Shown: positions 41,323 through 50,452, numbered from the stretch's first letter. The stretch is 64,000 bases of DNA from Chloroflexota bacterium (GCA_030550095.1 JAUQQA010000007.1:1-64000); one strand, 5' to 3'. A program made the numbers and translations. Notes: generated by a model not told the origin, from the sequence alone.

Positions 41323-41916
41323 CTACAGCACTCCTTTGGTTGAGGGGATAGCGTCTGCGCGGCGCGGGTCAATGCGTGTGGCGGCGTCGAGCGCGCGCCC
41401 AAGTGCTTTGAACAGCGCCTCAGCTTTGTGATGATCGTCGCGTCCGTAAGCGATGCGCGCGTGTAAGTTCATGCGCGCGTGCACGGCGAGCGTCTCGAAG
41501 ATGTGCGGGATGAGCGTGGTCTCGAGCGCGCCGACGCGGTCGTTGCGGAAGCGTCCGCGGAAGACGCTGTATGGTCGCCCGCTCAGGTCCACGATCACGT
41601 GCGCCAGTGCCTCGTCCATGGTGACCCAAGCATCCGCCATGCGCACAATCCCCTTGCGCTCGCCGAGCGCGCGGTCGAGCGCTTGCCCCAACGCGATCGC
41701 GACATCCTCGGCGGTGTGGTGTGCGTCAATGTGCAGGTCACCTTCGGCGTGCACGCTGAGGTCGAACAGCCCGTGATGCGCAACGTGATGCAGCATGTGG
41801 TCGTAGAAGCCGATGCCGGTGTGAATGTCTGCGCGTCCGCTGCCGTCGAGGTTCAGCGACACGCGCACGCGCGTCTCGTGGGTGACGCGCTCAACGGTGG
41901 CGATGCGCGCGCTCAT
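41323..41916 (-). CDS. hisB: Imidazoleglycerol-phosphate dehydratase
   Basis: 197 residues from ATG 41916. Manganese-dependent enzyme of histidine synthesis that dehydrates IGP to imidazole-acetol phosphate. The duplicated metal motifs are present: [14 protein letters not shown] and [14 protein letters not shown], plus [14 protein letters not shown]. It is the monofunctional form without a histidinol-phosphatase domain. Its start overlaps the hisC stop (ATGA). The neighbouring HAD protein could supply phosphatase activity but its family fits SerB better. Confidence 0.95.
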   Translation of the reverse strand: MSARIATVERVTHETRVRVSLNLDGSGRADIHTGIGFYDHMLHHVAHHGLFDLSVHAEGDLHIDAHHTAEDVAIALGQALDRALGERKGIVRMADAWVTMDEALAHVIVDLSGRPYSVFRGRFRNDRVGALETTLIPHIFETLAVHARMNLHARIAYGRDDHHKAEALFKALGRALDAATRIDPRRADAIPSTKGVL

Positions 41917-43055
41917 TGCAGGATCGCCTCCAGCGCTTGCATCAGCGCGTCGGTGTGCTCGGGCAACCCAATGCTGATGCGGATGCAATCGCGCAGACCC
42001 TCTTTGTCGAAGTAGCGCACCAGCACGCCGTGCTGCTCAAGCGCAACCTTCAAGCGGCGCGCTGCGCTCCAACTTGGGTCGCCAGCGTCCACGTGCACCG
42101 ACTCCGCGATGCGGCACAACACGAAGTTGGCTTGGCTCGGGAAGATGTGAAAGCCGGGGAGCTGCGCGAGCAGCGCGCGCAGGCGCTCGCGCTCGGCGAC
42201 GATGCGCGCGACGATCTCGCGCAAGTAGGCGGGGTCGCTCAGCGCGGCGATGGCAGCGGCTTCGCCAGCGACGTTGGGCGTGTAGGGCTGCTTGATCTTC
42301 CAAAGGTGCGGCGCGAGTTTTTCTGGAAACACGCCATACCCAACGCGCAACCCAGCAAGCCCTGCCAACTTGCTGAATGTGCGCAGCACGATGAGGTTGT
42401 CGTGATGCCTGACCCAATGCGCGTGCCCAGGATGATCGCTGAAGTCAATGTAGGCTTCGTCGAGCACCACCATGAGCGGCAGCGCAAGCAGGCGCTCGAG
42501 GTCGGCGTCGGCGATGAGGGAGCCGTCGGGATTGTTCGGGTTGGCGATGAAGAGCAGCTTGGCGTTTGGCGTGCTCCGCGCGACGTGCTCCACAGCGTCC
42601 ACATTGATCGAGAAGTCGGCGCGGCGCGGCACAGGCACGTAGCGCGCTCCAGCGACGTCTGCCTGCCAGCGATACATGCCGAACGTCGGCGGCAAATCAA
42701 GCACGGCATCGCCAGGCGCGACAAACGCGCGCACAACGAGATCGATCAGTTCGTCTGCGCCGGCGCCGCCGATGATGTGCACAGGCGGTAAACCAAGATA
42801 GCGCCCGACTGCCGTGCGGAACGCGGTTTGGTCTGGGTCGGGGTAGATGTTGATCGGCAGCGCACCAGCAAGCGCCGCGCGCGCGGCAGGTGGGGGACCA
42901 TATAGGTTTTCGTTGGCGTCGAGCTTCACGATTCGCTCCTCGGGGCGTCCGAGGCGTTGCGCCAGCACCGAGAACGGCACGATGGGCGTGTAGCCCTGCA
43001 TGGCGCGCAGGTGTGGGCTGAGCAAGGTTTCGGGATCAAACTTCACGGGGCGCAT
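41913..43055 (-). CDS. hisC: Histidinol-phosphate aminotransferase
   Basis: 380 residues from ATG 43055. PLP-dependent fold type I enzyme converting imidazole-acetol phosphate to histidinol phosphate. [13 protein letters not shown] at the N-terminus, [20 protein letters not shown], the Schiff-base Lys in [17 protein letters not shown] and the C-terminal [14 protein letters not shown] are diagnostic. It overlaps hisB by 4 nt and begins 8 nt after the HAD gene. Only these two his genes are here; the rest of the pathway is elsewhere. Confidence 0.95.
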   Translation of the reverse strand: MRPVKFDPETLLSPHLRAMQGYTPIVPFSVLAQRLGRPEERIVKLDANENLYGPPPAARAALAGALPINIYPDPDQTAFRTAVGRYLGLPPVHIIGGAGADELIDLVVRAFVAPGDAVLDLPPTFGMYRWQADVAGARYVPVPRRADFSINVDAVEHVARSTPNAKLLFIANPNNPDGSLIADADLERLLALPLMVVLDEAYIDFSDHPGHAHWVRHHDNLIVLRTFSKLAGLAGLRVGYGVFPEKLAPHLWKIKQPYTPNVAGEAAAIAALSDPAYLREIVARIVAERERLRALLAQLPGFHIFPSQANFVLCRIAESVHVDAGDPSWSAARRLKVALEQHGVLVRYFDKEGLRDCIRISIGLPEHTDALMQALEAILQ

Positions 43056-43063
43056 TATCCCGC

Positions 43064-43711
43064 TTAGTAGAAGTATTCGATGCGCCAGCCGCGTTGCGCG
43101 GCGTAACGTGCTAGCTTCCAATCGGGGTTCACGGCGACAGGATGACCGACCACTTCCAGCAGCGGAAGGTCTGTGTACGAGTCGGTGTAAAACGTGCACT
43201 CGCGCAGCGGAACGCCATGCTCGGCGGCGACCCGTTCGCCCCAGTAACGTTTGCCAGACCCAAAACACGCTTCGCCAACAATCGCACCCGTGAAACGCCC
43301 ATCAACAACTTCAAGCTCAGTGCAGCGGTAGGGGATGCCGAGATGCGCAGCAAGCGGTGCGACGACGAATTGCGTCGAAGCCGAAAGCACCATCACAAGG
43401 TCGCCGCGAGCTTGATGTTCGCGCAACTGAGTTAACGCCTTTGGCGCGATGTAGTGCACCAGTTCCGCTTGCACCCAAGCCTCGCAGAGTTGTTGCGTGA
43501 AGTGCGCATCGCCGCCCTTGATGCGCTGGCTGAGCCGCGCCATCGCGCGCGGGAAGTCCATGCGGTTGAGCGTGTATTGCGCGCTCACCCACGCGACCCA
43601 CAGCACTTCACGCAGCGAGATCAAGCGCTTGCGCCACAAATGCTTGACGTAGAGGCTGCTGCTGCTGGCGCGCAGCAGCGTCTTATCAAGGTCGAAGAAA
43701 GCGATGCCCAT
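43064..43711 (-). CDS. HAD-superfamily phosphatase, SerB-like (IB subfamily)
   Basis: 215 residues from ATG 43711. The nucleophile motif is DLDKTLLRASSS (DxDxT), motif II is LSAST, and motif III/IV Lys and Asp pair are in GSGKRYW and YTDSYTDLPLLE. Family IB members are phosphoserine phosphatases and relatives that act on small phosphomonoesters. Its place next to hisC/hisB raises the possibility of histidinol-phosphate phosphatase activity, which would complete the HisB-HisC-phosphatase sequence; this is only contextual inference. Confidence 0.85.
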   Translation of the reverse strand: MGIAFFDLDKTLLRASSSSLYVKHLWRKRLISLREVLWVAWVSAQYTLNRMDFPRAMARLSQRIKGGDAHFTQQLCEAWVQAELVHYIAPKALTQLREHQARGDLVMVLSASTQFVVAPLAAHLGIPYRCTELEVVDGRFTGAIVGEACFGSGKRYWGERVAAEHGVPLRECTFYTDSYTDLPLLEVVGHPVAVNPDWKLARYAAQRGWRIEYFY

Positions 43712-43719
43712 GGCTATCC

Positions 43720-44568
43720 TCAGGCGTGGAGCAACGTCGTCGCCAGGCGCTCGTTGGGGTGTGGGGCAGGGTGCGCGCGGCTGAAGTGCTCCGCGCCGTT
43801 CCCACGGCGGAACAGCAACTGCGACACCCAACTTTGCCGACCCAGCGGGAGTTGGCTTGCGTGGCACGCTGAAGCGCGCTGCTTCACGGACAGGTAACGC
43901 CGCACATCCACGCGCGCATTTACGGGCACTTCCCAACTTGCGATTTGCACCAAGTCAATGTCCCGGTTGCGACCAAATCGGCGCGGGTCTTGCCCCGTGA
44001 GCCGCAGCAGCCAAATGCCCAGCTTCATCCACTGCTTCGGGATCACGAAGAAGAACAGGGTGGGCGCGTGTGATACGGTCTCCTGTGCGACGACATGACC
44101 GCCTGGCAATGGGCGCCAGCGCACGCCGTAGATCTGCGTAAAGGCATGGAGCACTGCCTTGTGCACGGCGATGTGATCGGGGTGTCCGTATCCGCCGAAG
44201 GGATCGTGCGTGATCACGACATCGGGGCGCACATGCTCAAGGTGCGCCGCGATGCGCGCAGCGACGACCTCGACCGGCGTTCGAGCGAGGCAATCCGGCG
44301 CGTCGCCGCGAATGCCCGAATCGCGGAAACCGAGGAACTGCACATCGGCTAAGCCAAGCACCTGCGCCGCGCACATCAGCTCTGCGGTGCGCAGCTCGCC
44401 AACGTCGCGGTAGCCGTTGAGGTGCAATGTGTCCACCGTGCCTGCTTCACCGCGCGTTGCGCAAAGGTAGTGCACGCGCGCGCCCTCAGCGGCATATCGC
44501 GCGAGCGTGCCGCCTGGTCCGAACGATTCATCGTCGGGGTGCGCAAAAATCGCAAGCAGTGTCGGCAT
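43720..44568 (-). CDS. PIG-L/LmbE-family deacetylase
   Basis: 282 residues from ATG 44568. The zinc site is AHPDDE near the N-terminus and GHPDHIAVHKAVL (HPDH) in the middle, as in MshB/GlcNAc-PI deacetylases. It would remove an acetyl group from an N-acetylglucosaminyl substrate or a mycothiol/bacillithiol-like thiol conjugate; the substrate is not determined. First gene of the minus-strand unit with HAD, hisC, hisB, rsmI. The open frame continues 400 codons upstream as an antisense shadow of the M20 gene and is not part of this protein. Confidence 0.9.
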   Translation of the reverse strand: MPTLLAIFAHPDDESFGPGGTLARYAAEGARVHYLCATRGEAGTVDTLHLNGYRDVGELRTAELMCAAQVLGLADVQFLGFRDSGIRGDAPDCLARTPVEVVAARIAAHLEHVRPDVVITHDPFGGYGHPDHIAVHKAVLHAFTQIYGVRWRPLPGGHVVAQETVSHAPTLFFFVIPKQWMKLGIWLLRLTGQDPRRFGRNRDIDLVQIASWEVPVNARVDVRRYLSVKQRASACHASQLPLGRQSWVSQLLFRRGNGAEHFSRAHPAPHPNERLATTLLHA

Positions 44569-44580
44569 GGTCGCAGCAGA

Positions 44581-44586
44581 AGTATA
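44581..44586 (-). promoter_or_regulatory. -10 box (TATACT) of the PIG-L gene
   Basis: Minus-strand TATACT ends 12 nt before the ATG at 44568; no Shine-Dalgarno site, near-leaderless. Confidence 0.5.
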
Positions 44587-44636
44587 GGCGCGCTGAGGGC
44601 TCGGCTGTGGGCGGTCTTGGAAAAGTGCAGCACCAC

Positions 44637-44642
44637 TACAAT
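44637..44642 (+). promoter_or_regulatory. -10 box (TACAAT) of the M20 hydrolase gene
   Basis: TACAAT ends 7 nt before the ATG at 44650; no Shine-Dalgarno site between. Confidence 0.55.
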
Positions 44643-44649
44643 CGTGCCC

Positions 44650-45873
44650 ATGAGCATCACGCCCGATCAACGCAAAGCCTTGCAACACGACGTTGAGGCG
44701 AACCGCAACGCCATCATCCGCTTCCTGCGCGAGATCTGCGCCATCCCCAGCATGGATTCCCAAATCCGCGCCGTTGGCGAACGCGTTGCAGAAGAGATGC
44801 AGCGCCTTGGGTTCGACGAGGTGCGGTGGGACGTGCAAGGGAACATCCTCGGGCGCATTGGCAATGGCGCGCGCGTCATTGTTTTCGACTCGCACCTCGA
44901 CACGGTTGGCATCGGCGACCGCAGTCAGTGGGCATGGGATCCGTTTGAAGGCAAGGTCGAAAACGGCGTGCTCTTCGCGCGCGGCGCGTGCGATGAGAAG
45001 AACAGCACGCCGGGCATGGTGTATGGGCTTGCGCTCGCGCGCGATCACGGCTTGCTCGAGGGTTGGACGGCGTACTACTTCGGCAACATCGAAGAGTGGT
45101 GCGACGGCATCGCGCCGCGCGTGTTCGTGGAGCACGACCCCAAAGTGCGCCCCGATTTTGTGGTGATCGGCGAGCCGACACGCATGCAGGTGTATCGCGG
45201 GCATAAAGGGCGAGTGGAGCTGCAAGTTACCGTGAAAGGGCGCAGCGCACACGCAGCCAGCAATTGGCTCGGTGATAACGCCATCTACAAAGCGCTGCCG
45301 ATCATCGCAGGCTTGCGCGACCTCGACGCGACGCTGCGCGTAGATCCCTTCCTCGGCAAGGGCACGCTCACCGTGAGCGACATGAAGGTGAGCACGGCAA
45401 GCATCAACGCCGTTCCCGATCAGGTCACGCTGTTCATTGACCGCCGGCTGATCCCTGCGGATTCGATTGCTAGCGCGATGGCTGAGGTGCAAAGCGTGAT
45501 CGAGCGCAGCGGCGTGAACATAGCCGACGTTTCGCTGAGTGTGCTGAAGTACGCCGAGCCGAGCTGGAACGGCTTCGTGCTCGAGGTGGACAAGTATTAC
45601 CCAGCTTGGGTCTTGGAGGAGTCGCATCCGCTGGTGCAGGCTGCGCTTGACACCACCGAGCTCGTGTTCGGGCGGCGCGCCACGACGGGCAAGTGGGACT
45701 TCTCCACCAACGGCACGTACTGGGCGGGCATTGCCGGCGTTCCGAGCATTGGCTTTGGTCCAGGCGATGAGCGCTACGCGCACAGCGTGCTCGACCAGGT
45801 GCCGCTGGAGGACGTGGTGCAATCCACGCTGTTCTATGCTGCGCTGCCGGCAGTGCTGCGCGCGCGCCTATGA
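44650..45873 (+). CDS. M20-family amidohydrolase, YgeY-like
   Basis: 407 residues from ATG 44650. Two-domain M20 fold: metal ligands in DSHLDTVGIGDRSQW, CDEKNS, the Glu pair region IEEWCDG and His in RYAHSVLDQ, with the dimerisation lid (about 190-300). Segments MQVYRGHKGRVEL, GDNAIYK, FLGKGTLTVSD and TGKWDFSTNGTYW, as far as I recall, parallel E. coli YgeY, a hydrolase linked to selenium-dependent molybdenum hydroxylase and purine/allantoin-related loci. Here two molybdenum hydroxylases are in the same window, so a role in nitrogen-compound breakdown is plausible. The substrate is unproven. Confidence 0.85.
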   Translation: MSITPDQRKALQHDVEANRNAIIRFLREICAIPSMDSQIRAVGERVAEEMQRLGFDEVRWDVQGNILGRIGNGARVIVFDSHLDTVGIGDRSQWAWDPFEGKVENGVLFARGACDEKNSTPGMVYGLALARDHGLLEGWTAYYFGNIEEWCDGIAPRVFVEHDPKVRPDFVVIGEPTRMQVYRGHKGRVELQVTVKGRSAHAASNWLGDNAIYKALPIIAGLRDLDATLRVDPFLGKGTLTVSDMKVSTASINAVPDQVTLFIDRRLIPADSIASAMAEVQSVIERSGVNIADVSLSVLKYAEPSWNGFVLEVDKYYPAWVLEESHPLVQAALDTTELVFGRRATTGKWDFSTNGTYWAGIAGVPSIGFGPGDERYAHSVLDQVPLEDVVQSTLFYAALPAVLRARL

Positions 45874-45909
45874 GGCAAAACAAAAGCGCCGCACAGCGCG
45901 GCGCAGAGA

Positions 45910-45983
45910 TGGGAGCGACAGGACTCGAACCTGTGACCTTTGCGATGTCAACGCAACGCTCTGACCAACTGAGCTACGCCCCC
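45910..45983 (-). tRNA. tRNA-Val (GAC anticodon)
   Basis: Cloverleaf from 45983 to 45910: acceptor GGGGGCG/CGCTCCC with one G-T pair, D-arm GCTC...GAGC, anticodon stem TTGCG/CGCAA with loop TTGACAT, T-arm ACAGG-TTCGAGT-CCTGT, discriminator A; CCA not encoded. Reads GTC and GTT valine codons. Confidence 0.95.
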
Positions 45984-45996
45984 AGAGCGATGCTGA

Positions 45997-46002
45997 ATTA
46001 TA
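45997..46002 (-). promoter_or_regulatory. -10 box (TATAAT) of tRNA-Val
   Basis: Minus-strand consensus TATAAT ends 13 nt before the tRNA 5' end; no strong -35 seen. Confidence 0.65.
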
Positions 46003-46217
46003 GCAGAGGAGCAAATCACAGCGAGCGGCGAGAGCGGCTAACGAGTTCCATGGCCTGCTCGAAATCCTGCGCACGCAGCCCGAGTAGAGGGAGGCGCTGC
46101 GACACGCGCTGCCCAGGGAGACGAGCAACTACGTTAGATCGAGGCAGACCTCGAGCAAGCGCGTGCTCTTCAGGCGGCAGCGTTCGAGCGCAATCGAAGT
46201 TTGTAGCGGGCTTGCGC
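46003..46217. other. Non-coding gap between tRNA-Val and nuoN
   Basis: No gene with a start codon is supported. A 67-codon open frame on the minus strand (46016-46216) lacks an initiation codon apart from one near its end and resembles nothing recognised; it could be a gene remnant. Confidence 0.5.
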
Positions 46218-46223
46218 TACAAT
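46218..46223 (+). promoter_or_regulatory. -10 box (TACAAT) of nuoN
   Basis: TACAAT ends 11 nt before the ATG at 46235 with no Shine-Dalgarno site between. Confidence 0.5.
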
Positions 46224-46234
46224 CCCTCGCAGCA

Positions 46235-47722
46235 ATGAACGTCGCCGACCTCGAGACTGTTCTTCCTTTTCTCTTGCTTGCAACGGGTGGTGTCGCACTG
46301 CTGCTGGTGGATTTGGCGGTTCCCCAAGCGCGAAAGTCGCTCACAGGTTGGCTCGCGTTTGTCGTTGCCCTAGCTGCCGGCGTCTCTGCGCTGGCGCTGG
46401 TGAGCGGGAAGACCATGAAGGGGTTTGCTGGCATGGTCCAAGCAGACGCCTTCGCTTACTTTGCCGATGTGCTGCTATGCGTAGTGGCAGCGTTGGTGAT
46501 CCTGCTCTCGCTGCGCTACCACACAGCGCGCGGCTTGATGCGCGGCGAGTTCTATCCGCTGCTGCTGCTTTCGCTCAGCGGGATGTCGCTCGCGGTGCAC
46601 GCGGCTGATTTGCTGGTGGTGTTTCTCGCCATCGAGCTGCTCTCCATCCCGCTCTACGTGCTGAGCGGTTTTGCGCGCCCACGCCTCGAGAGTGAGGAAG
46701 CAGCGCTCAAGTACTTCCTCACAGGTGCGTTTGCGTCTGGGTTTTTGGTGTATGGCGTTGCGCTCATCTACGGCGCGAGCGGCACAACCGCGCTGGGTGA
46801 CCTGCGCGCTGCGCTCCTCGACAACCCAGCACTGACCAGCGATGCGTTGCTCATGGCTGGGCTTGCGTTGGTGATGGTGGGGCTGTTGTTCAAGATCGCG
46901 GCTGTGCCCTTCCACTTCTGGGCGCCCGATGTGTACGAAGGCGCGCCCACCACGGTGACGGCATTCATGGCGACGGCGACTAAAGCTGCGGCTTTCCTCG
47001 CGCTGATGCGCGTCGTCGCGGGGTTTGCTGCGTTATCGCCCTCCCTCGCGCAGCCCTTCGAAGTTGCTGACGCCCTGCGCCCCATGCTTGCGTTGATCGC
47101 TGCGATCACCATGATCGTGGGCAACGTCACCGCGCTGGCGCAGCAAAACGTTAAACGCATGTTGGCCTATTCCAGCATCGCGCATGCCGGCTATGCCCTT
47201 GCAGGCGTAGCCTCAGGCGATGCGACGGCGGTGCTTTTTTACCTCGCAGCATACGCTTTTGCCACGCTCGCAGCGTTTGTGGTGTTGATTGCTGTGGGGA
47301 GCACGGAGGGCAACGAAGATCATCGCTACGAGGCTTATGCTGGGCTTGGGCGCCGCGCGCCGTTGCTCGGCGTGATCATGGCGCTGGCGATGTTCTCGCT
47401 CATCGGCATCCCGCCGACGGCTGGATTTGTCGGTAAGTACTTCCTCTTCCGTGCAGTGGTGGCATCCGACCTGACGTGGTTGGCCGTGATCGGCGTGTTA
47501 ACCAGCGCCCTTTCGGCGGCGTTTTACCTGCGCGTGCTGATGGTGCTCTTCATGCGCGAGCCAGAGACGGCGCCAGAGGCAGAACCGGCTGCGCTCGCCG
47601 CTGACGCACCGCGCATGGTCGCGGCTTACGTGAGCGCAGCAGCAGTGTTGCTGATCGGTGTCTTCCCTTCGGCTGTGCTCGCACTGCTGACTGGTGGCGA
47701 GCTGGTCGCGCTCGTGCGATAA
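46235..47722 (+). CDS. nuoN: NADH-quinone oxidoreductase subunit N, stand-alone
   Basis: 495 residues from ATG 46235, with about 14 membrane helices. An antiporter-like proton-pumping subunit of complex I. Charged residues of the pump are seen: Glu in AIELLSIPLYVLSGF, Lys in SEEAALKYFLTGAF and FKIAAVPFHFWAPDVYEGAPT, and the KRMLAYSSIAHAGYAL helix. The order of hydrophobic segments and length match NuoN rather than NuoM/L. No other nuo gene is within the window, so it is separated from the main cluster or is an extra copy. Confidence 0.92.
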   Translation: MNVADLETVLPFLLLATGGVALLLVDLAVPQARKSLTGWLAFVVALAAGVSALALVSGKTMKGFAGMVQADAFAYFADVLLCVVAALVILLSLRYHTARGLMRGEFYPLLLLSLSGMSLAVHAADLLVVFLAIELLSIPLYVLSGFARPRLESEEAALKYFLTGAFASGFLVYGVALIYGASGTTALGDLRAALLDNPALTSDALLMAGLALVMVGLLFKIAAVPFHFWAPDVYEGAPTTVTAFMATATKAAAFLALMRVVAGFAALSPSLAQPFEVADALRPMLALIAAITMIVGNVTALAQQNVKRMLAYSSIAHAGYALAGVASGDATAVLFYLAAYAFATLAAFVVLIAVGSTEGNEDHRYEAYAGLGRRAPLLGVIMALAMFSLIGIPPTAGFVGKYFLFRAVVASDLTWLAVIGVLTSALSAAFYLRVLMVLFMREPETAPEAEPAALAADAPRMVAAYVSAAAVLLIGVFPSAVLALLTGGELVALVR

Positions 47723-47744
47723 CTTCCCCGCGAGGTGATGTGCG

Positions 47745-48017
47745 ATGCCCGTGTACGAGTATCGCTGTTCAGCATGTGGGCAAGTCTTCGAGCAGTGGTT
47801 TGTCTCCATGGCGCGCGCACAACAGGCGCGCCCGCAATGCCCAGCCTGCGGCAGCCGACGCGTGCGCCGCAAGATCGCCGCGCCGCAACGCGCGCGCGTG
47901 GGTGAAGGTGCCGGAGCCGTAGCCGAAGAAGAAACACCCGTCAGTGAACCACGCCTGTTCGGTCGCAAGGAACTCAACGAGGTCATTCAGCAGAAAAAGA
48001 AACAAGGATTGCTCTGA
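47745..48017 (+). CDS. FmdB-family zinc-ribbon protein (second copy)
   Basis: 90 residues. MPVYEYRCSACGQVFE and CPACG give the four-cysteine ribbon; the C-terminus (LFGRKELNEVIQQKKKQGLL) differs from the first FmdB protein at 28552, so they are paralogues and not a recent duplication. GAGGTGATG lies just upstream of the ATG. The stop overlaps the next gene's start by one base (TGATG), indicating coupling with the methyltransferase. Confidence 0.85.
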   Translation: MPVYEYRCSACGQVFEQWFVSMARAQQARPQCPACGSRRVRRKIAAPQRARVGEGAGAVAEEETPVSEPRLFGRKELNEVIQQKKKQGLL

Positions 48018-48916
48018 TGGAGCGCGCCGCTGTCTGCGATTACGAAGGGTACGACTACCGCGCGCGTTTTTGGCGTGCTGCAAACCGCGCCTACGAAGAC
48101 GCAGCCGAACGGCTCGCGCTTACGCGATTGTTGCCGCCGCGCGGTCGGCGCCTGATCGAGCTCGGCGCGAGCTTTGGTCGCCTTGCCGAATGCTACGCAG
48201 GGTATGACGAGGTGATCCTGCTCGACTACGCGCGCACCGGCTTGGAGCAAGCCATGCAGCGCTGGGGGAGTGACCCGCGCTTCCACTTCGTGCTCGCAGA
48301 CATTTACCATCTTCCTTTCGTCGCAGGCGCGTTCGATGCGGCGGTGATGGTCCGCGTGATGCACCACATCGCAAACGTGCCCGCAGCATTACGCCAAATC
48401 CGGCGCGTGCTAGCGGAAGGCGGCGTGTTTGTGCTTGAGTTCGCCAATAAGCGGCACCTAAAGGCCATGCTGCGCTATGCCCTGCACCGGCAAGCATGGT
48501 CGCCCTACGACCTCGAGCCTTATGAGTTTGAGACGCTGCACTTCGACTTTCACCCACGCTGGATGGCAGCGCAACTGCGCGCGCAAGACCTCCACATCGA
48601 ATCTGCGCGCGCGGTGTCTTATCTCCGTCTAGGCGTGCTCAAGCAGCGTATGCCGCTGCGCTGGTTGATGATGCTGGAGCGCGTGCTTCAGCGCACCGCT
48701 GCGCTTGGCGTGTACTCGCCGAGCGTGTTTTGGCGGCTGCGCGCCGGCCGGACAAACGATCTGGCAACCTTGCCGCCGCTGGAGGCGATTTTTTGCAGTC
48801 CCCGCTCTGGGCATCCGCTGCGCCGCGAGGGAGAGAGCTGGGTGTGTGATGCCGACGGCACACGTTGGCGCATTGAGGGACGCTTGCACGACTTCAGAGC
48901 GCCGCTCCCTGCGTAG
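48017..48916 (+). CDS. Class I SAM-dependent methyltransferase with C-terminal Trm112-like tail
   Basis: 299 residues. The SAM-binding motif is LIELGASFGRLAE, followed by LLDYARTGLEQA and a VLADIYHLPFVAGAFDAAVMVRVMHHI motif, typical of methyltransferase_11. The last 50 residues (IFCSPRSGHPLRREGESWVCDADGTRW) resemble a degenerate Trm112p/UPF0434 zinc-ribbon with two cysteines left. The substrate is unknown. The 3' end overlaps the convergent CrtI-like gene by 23 bp. Confidence 0.82.
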   Translation: MERAAVCDYEGYDYRARFWRAANRAYEDAAERLALTRLLPPRGRRLIELGASFGRLAECYAGYDEVILLDYARTGLEQAMQRWGSDPRFHFVLADIYHLPFVAGAFDAAVMVRVMHHIANVPAALRQIRRVLAEGGVFVLEFANKRHLKAMLRYALHRQAWSPYDLEPYEFETLHFDFHPRWMAAQLRAQDLHIESARAVSYLRLGVLKQRMPLRWLMMLERVLQRTAALGVYSPSVFWRLRAGRTNDLATLPPLEAIFCSPRSGHPLRREGESWVCDADGTRWRIEGRLHDFRAPLPA

Positions 48917-50393
48917 TGCTTCCGAGGTCCTCAAGCACACAACGCGCAGCCGCCATGCCAGAGAGCGTGACCAGCGGCACGCCGCCGCCAGGGTGCACGC
49001 TGCCACCGGCGAAATACAGCTTGCGAATGCGTGGGTCGCGGTTGTTAGGTCGTGCAAATGCGGCGAAGCGCGTATTCGACGAAAAGCCATAGATCGCGCC
49101 GCGGTATCCGCCGAACGTGCGCTGCAAGTCTAGCGGTGTCCAGTGTCGCTCGACGACGATCTCTGGTGCTGGTTCACCGATGCGCGCCATCCATTCGCGT
49201 AGGGCGTCCTTAACGCGATTCGCATAGGCATCAATGTTAGCTTGCCAATCGAAGCCGCCTGAGAGCGCAGGAGCATTCACGAGCACGAACCAGTTCTCAT
49301 GACCCGCGGGCGCATGCTCGGGATCGGTCTTGCTGGTGATGCAGAGGTAGAGCGTTGGGTTTTCAGGCGGCACGCCGCGCGTGAAAATGTCTGCAAACTC
49401 GCGTGGGTAGTCTTGGCTGAAGAAGATGTTGTGGTGCGCGAGCTGCTGAAAGTGCCCACGCACGCCGAGCAGCAGCACAAAGCCGCTGCATGAAGGCTCG
49501 GGGAAGCGCCGCTGAGCCACTGAGGCAGGTAACAACGTTTGTTGGGCAAAAGCGTAGTCGGCGTTGCAGACGACAGCATCAGCGCGCACAAAACGCTCCT
49601 CCGCCAAGATCACGCCTTCCGCGCGCTGGTTGTGCACCACAATCTGTTTCACTGGCGTCTCATAGTGGACCTCGACGCCCAGCTCGGTGGCCAGATGCTC
49701 AAACGCGCGCGCCAACTGGAACACGCCGCCGCGTGGATACCATGCACCCTGTGCCATCTCCACAAAGGCGATCACGTTGAGCGTCGCGGGCACGCGATAG
49801 GGCGAGGAGCCGTTGTAAGTGGCAAAGCGGTCGAAGAGCTGGATCAGGTGAGGTGATTTGAAGTGCGCGCGCACGGCTTGGTGCATTGTGCGCAGCGCGT
49901 CGATCTTGAGCACATCGGCGATGGGCAAGCGGAACAGATCGCGCAGGGTGGGTTTGTGCCTGAACAGAAACGGCTCGCGCACGATCTCGTACAGCCGTTG
50001 CGCATAGGCAATGAATGTGCGGTAACGCTGCGCCTCGTCTGTGCCGAATCGTTCGGCGATGCGCTGCTGCATGGCTACAAGATCGGCTGTCGCGTCGAGC
50101 ACTGTGCCATCGTGCCAGAAGTAGCGCGTGAGCGGCTCGATGGGCATAAGCTCTAGGTAGTCTTCAAGGCGGCGGTTGGCGAGAGCGAAGAGCTGGTCGT
50201 ACACAAAGCGCATGGTGATCACCGAAGGCCCTGTGTCCCAGCGGAAGCCGCCTGCGCGCACCTCACCCATCTTGCCACCAGGGCGGTCGAGTTGTTCGTA
50301 TAGCGTGACGCGCAGACCACGCGCAGCAAGCGCGATGGCAGCGCTTAGTCCGCCAATGCCTGCGCCGATGACGACAACGTGTGGCACGCCCAT
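48894..50393 (-). CDS. CrtI-type FAD-dependent carotenoid desaturase/isomerase
   Basis: 499 residues. The N-terminal FAD motif VVIGAGIGGLSAAIALAARG, LYEQLDRPGGKMGEVRAGGFRWDTGPSVIT and the C-terminal KLYFAGGSVHPGGGVPLVTLSGMAAA are hallmark segments of the phytoene desaturase family. It acts on membrane-embedded carotenoid precursors. Which desaturation or oxidation it performs (CrtI, CrtN, CrtO-like) is not decided by sequence; no other carotenoid gene is nearby. It lies 59 bp downstream of the second molybdenum hydroxylase genes on the same strand. Confidence 0.9.
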   Translation of the reverse strand: MGVPHVVVIGAGIGGLSAAIALAARGLRVTLYEQLDRPGGKMGEVRAGGFRWDTGPSVITMRFVYDQLFALANRRLEDYLELMPIEPLTRYFWHDGTVLDATADLVAMQQRIAERFGTDEAQRYRTFIAYAQRLYEIVREPFLFRHKPTLRDLFRLPIADVLKIDALRTMHQAVRAHFKSPHLIQLFDRFATYNGSSPYRVPATLNVIAFVEMAQGAWYPRGGVFQLARAFEHLATELGVEVHYETPVKQIVVHNQRAEGVILAEERFVRADAVVCNADYAFAQQTLLPASVAQRRFPEPSCSGFVLLLGVRGHFQQLAHHNIFFSQDYPREFADIFTRGVPPENPTLYLCITSKTDPEHAPAGHENWFVLVNAPALSGGFDWQANIDAYANRVKDALREWMARIGEPAPEIVVERHWTPLDLQRTFGGYRGAIYGFSSNTRFAAFARPNNRDPRIRKLYFAGGSVHPGGGVPLVTLSGMAAARCVLEDLGSTTQGAAL

Positions 50394-50452
50394 ATAACAA
50401 GGGCTGATGGTAGGCTAGGCTGAAGTCGGACGAGCGCGCGCGGCTGGAAAAC

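Noticed and set aside
44569-45822. Extension of the PIG-L frame by about 400 codons
   Set aside because: It lies exactly opposite the M20 hydrolase gene, and the zinc motif AHPDDE begins just after the internal ATG at 44568.
45868-46128. 86-codon minus-strand frame around tRNA-Val
   Set aside because: Its sequence is translation of the tRNA itself plus flanks (SSVGQSVALTSQRSQVRVLSLP-type peptide).
46016-46216. 67-codon minus-strand open frame before nuoN
   Set aside because: No start codon except near its end and no recognised family; possible remnant, not supported as a gene.
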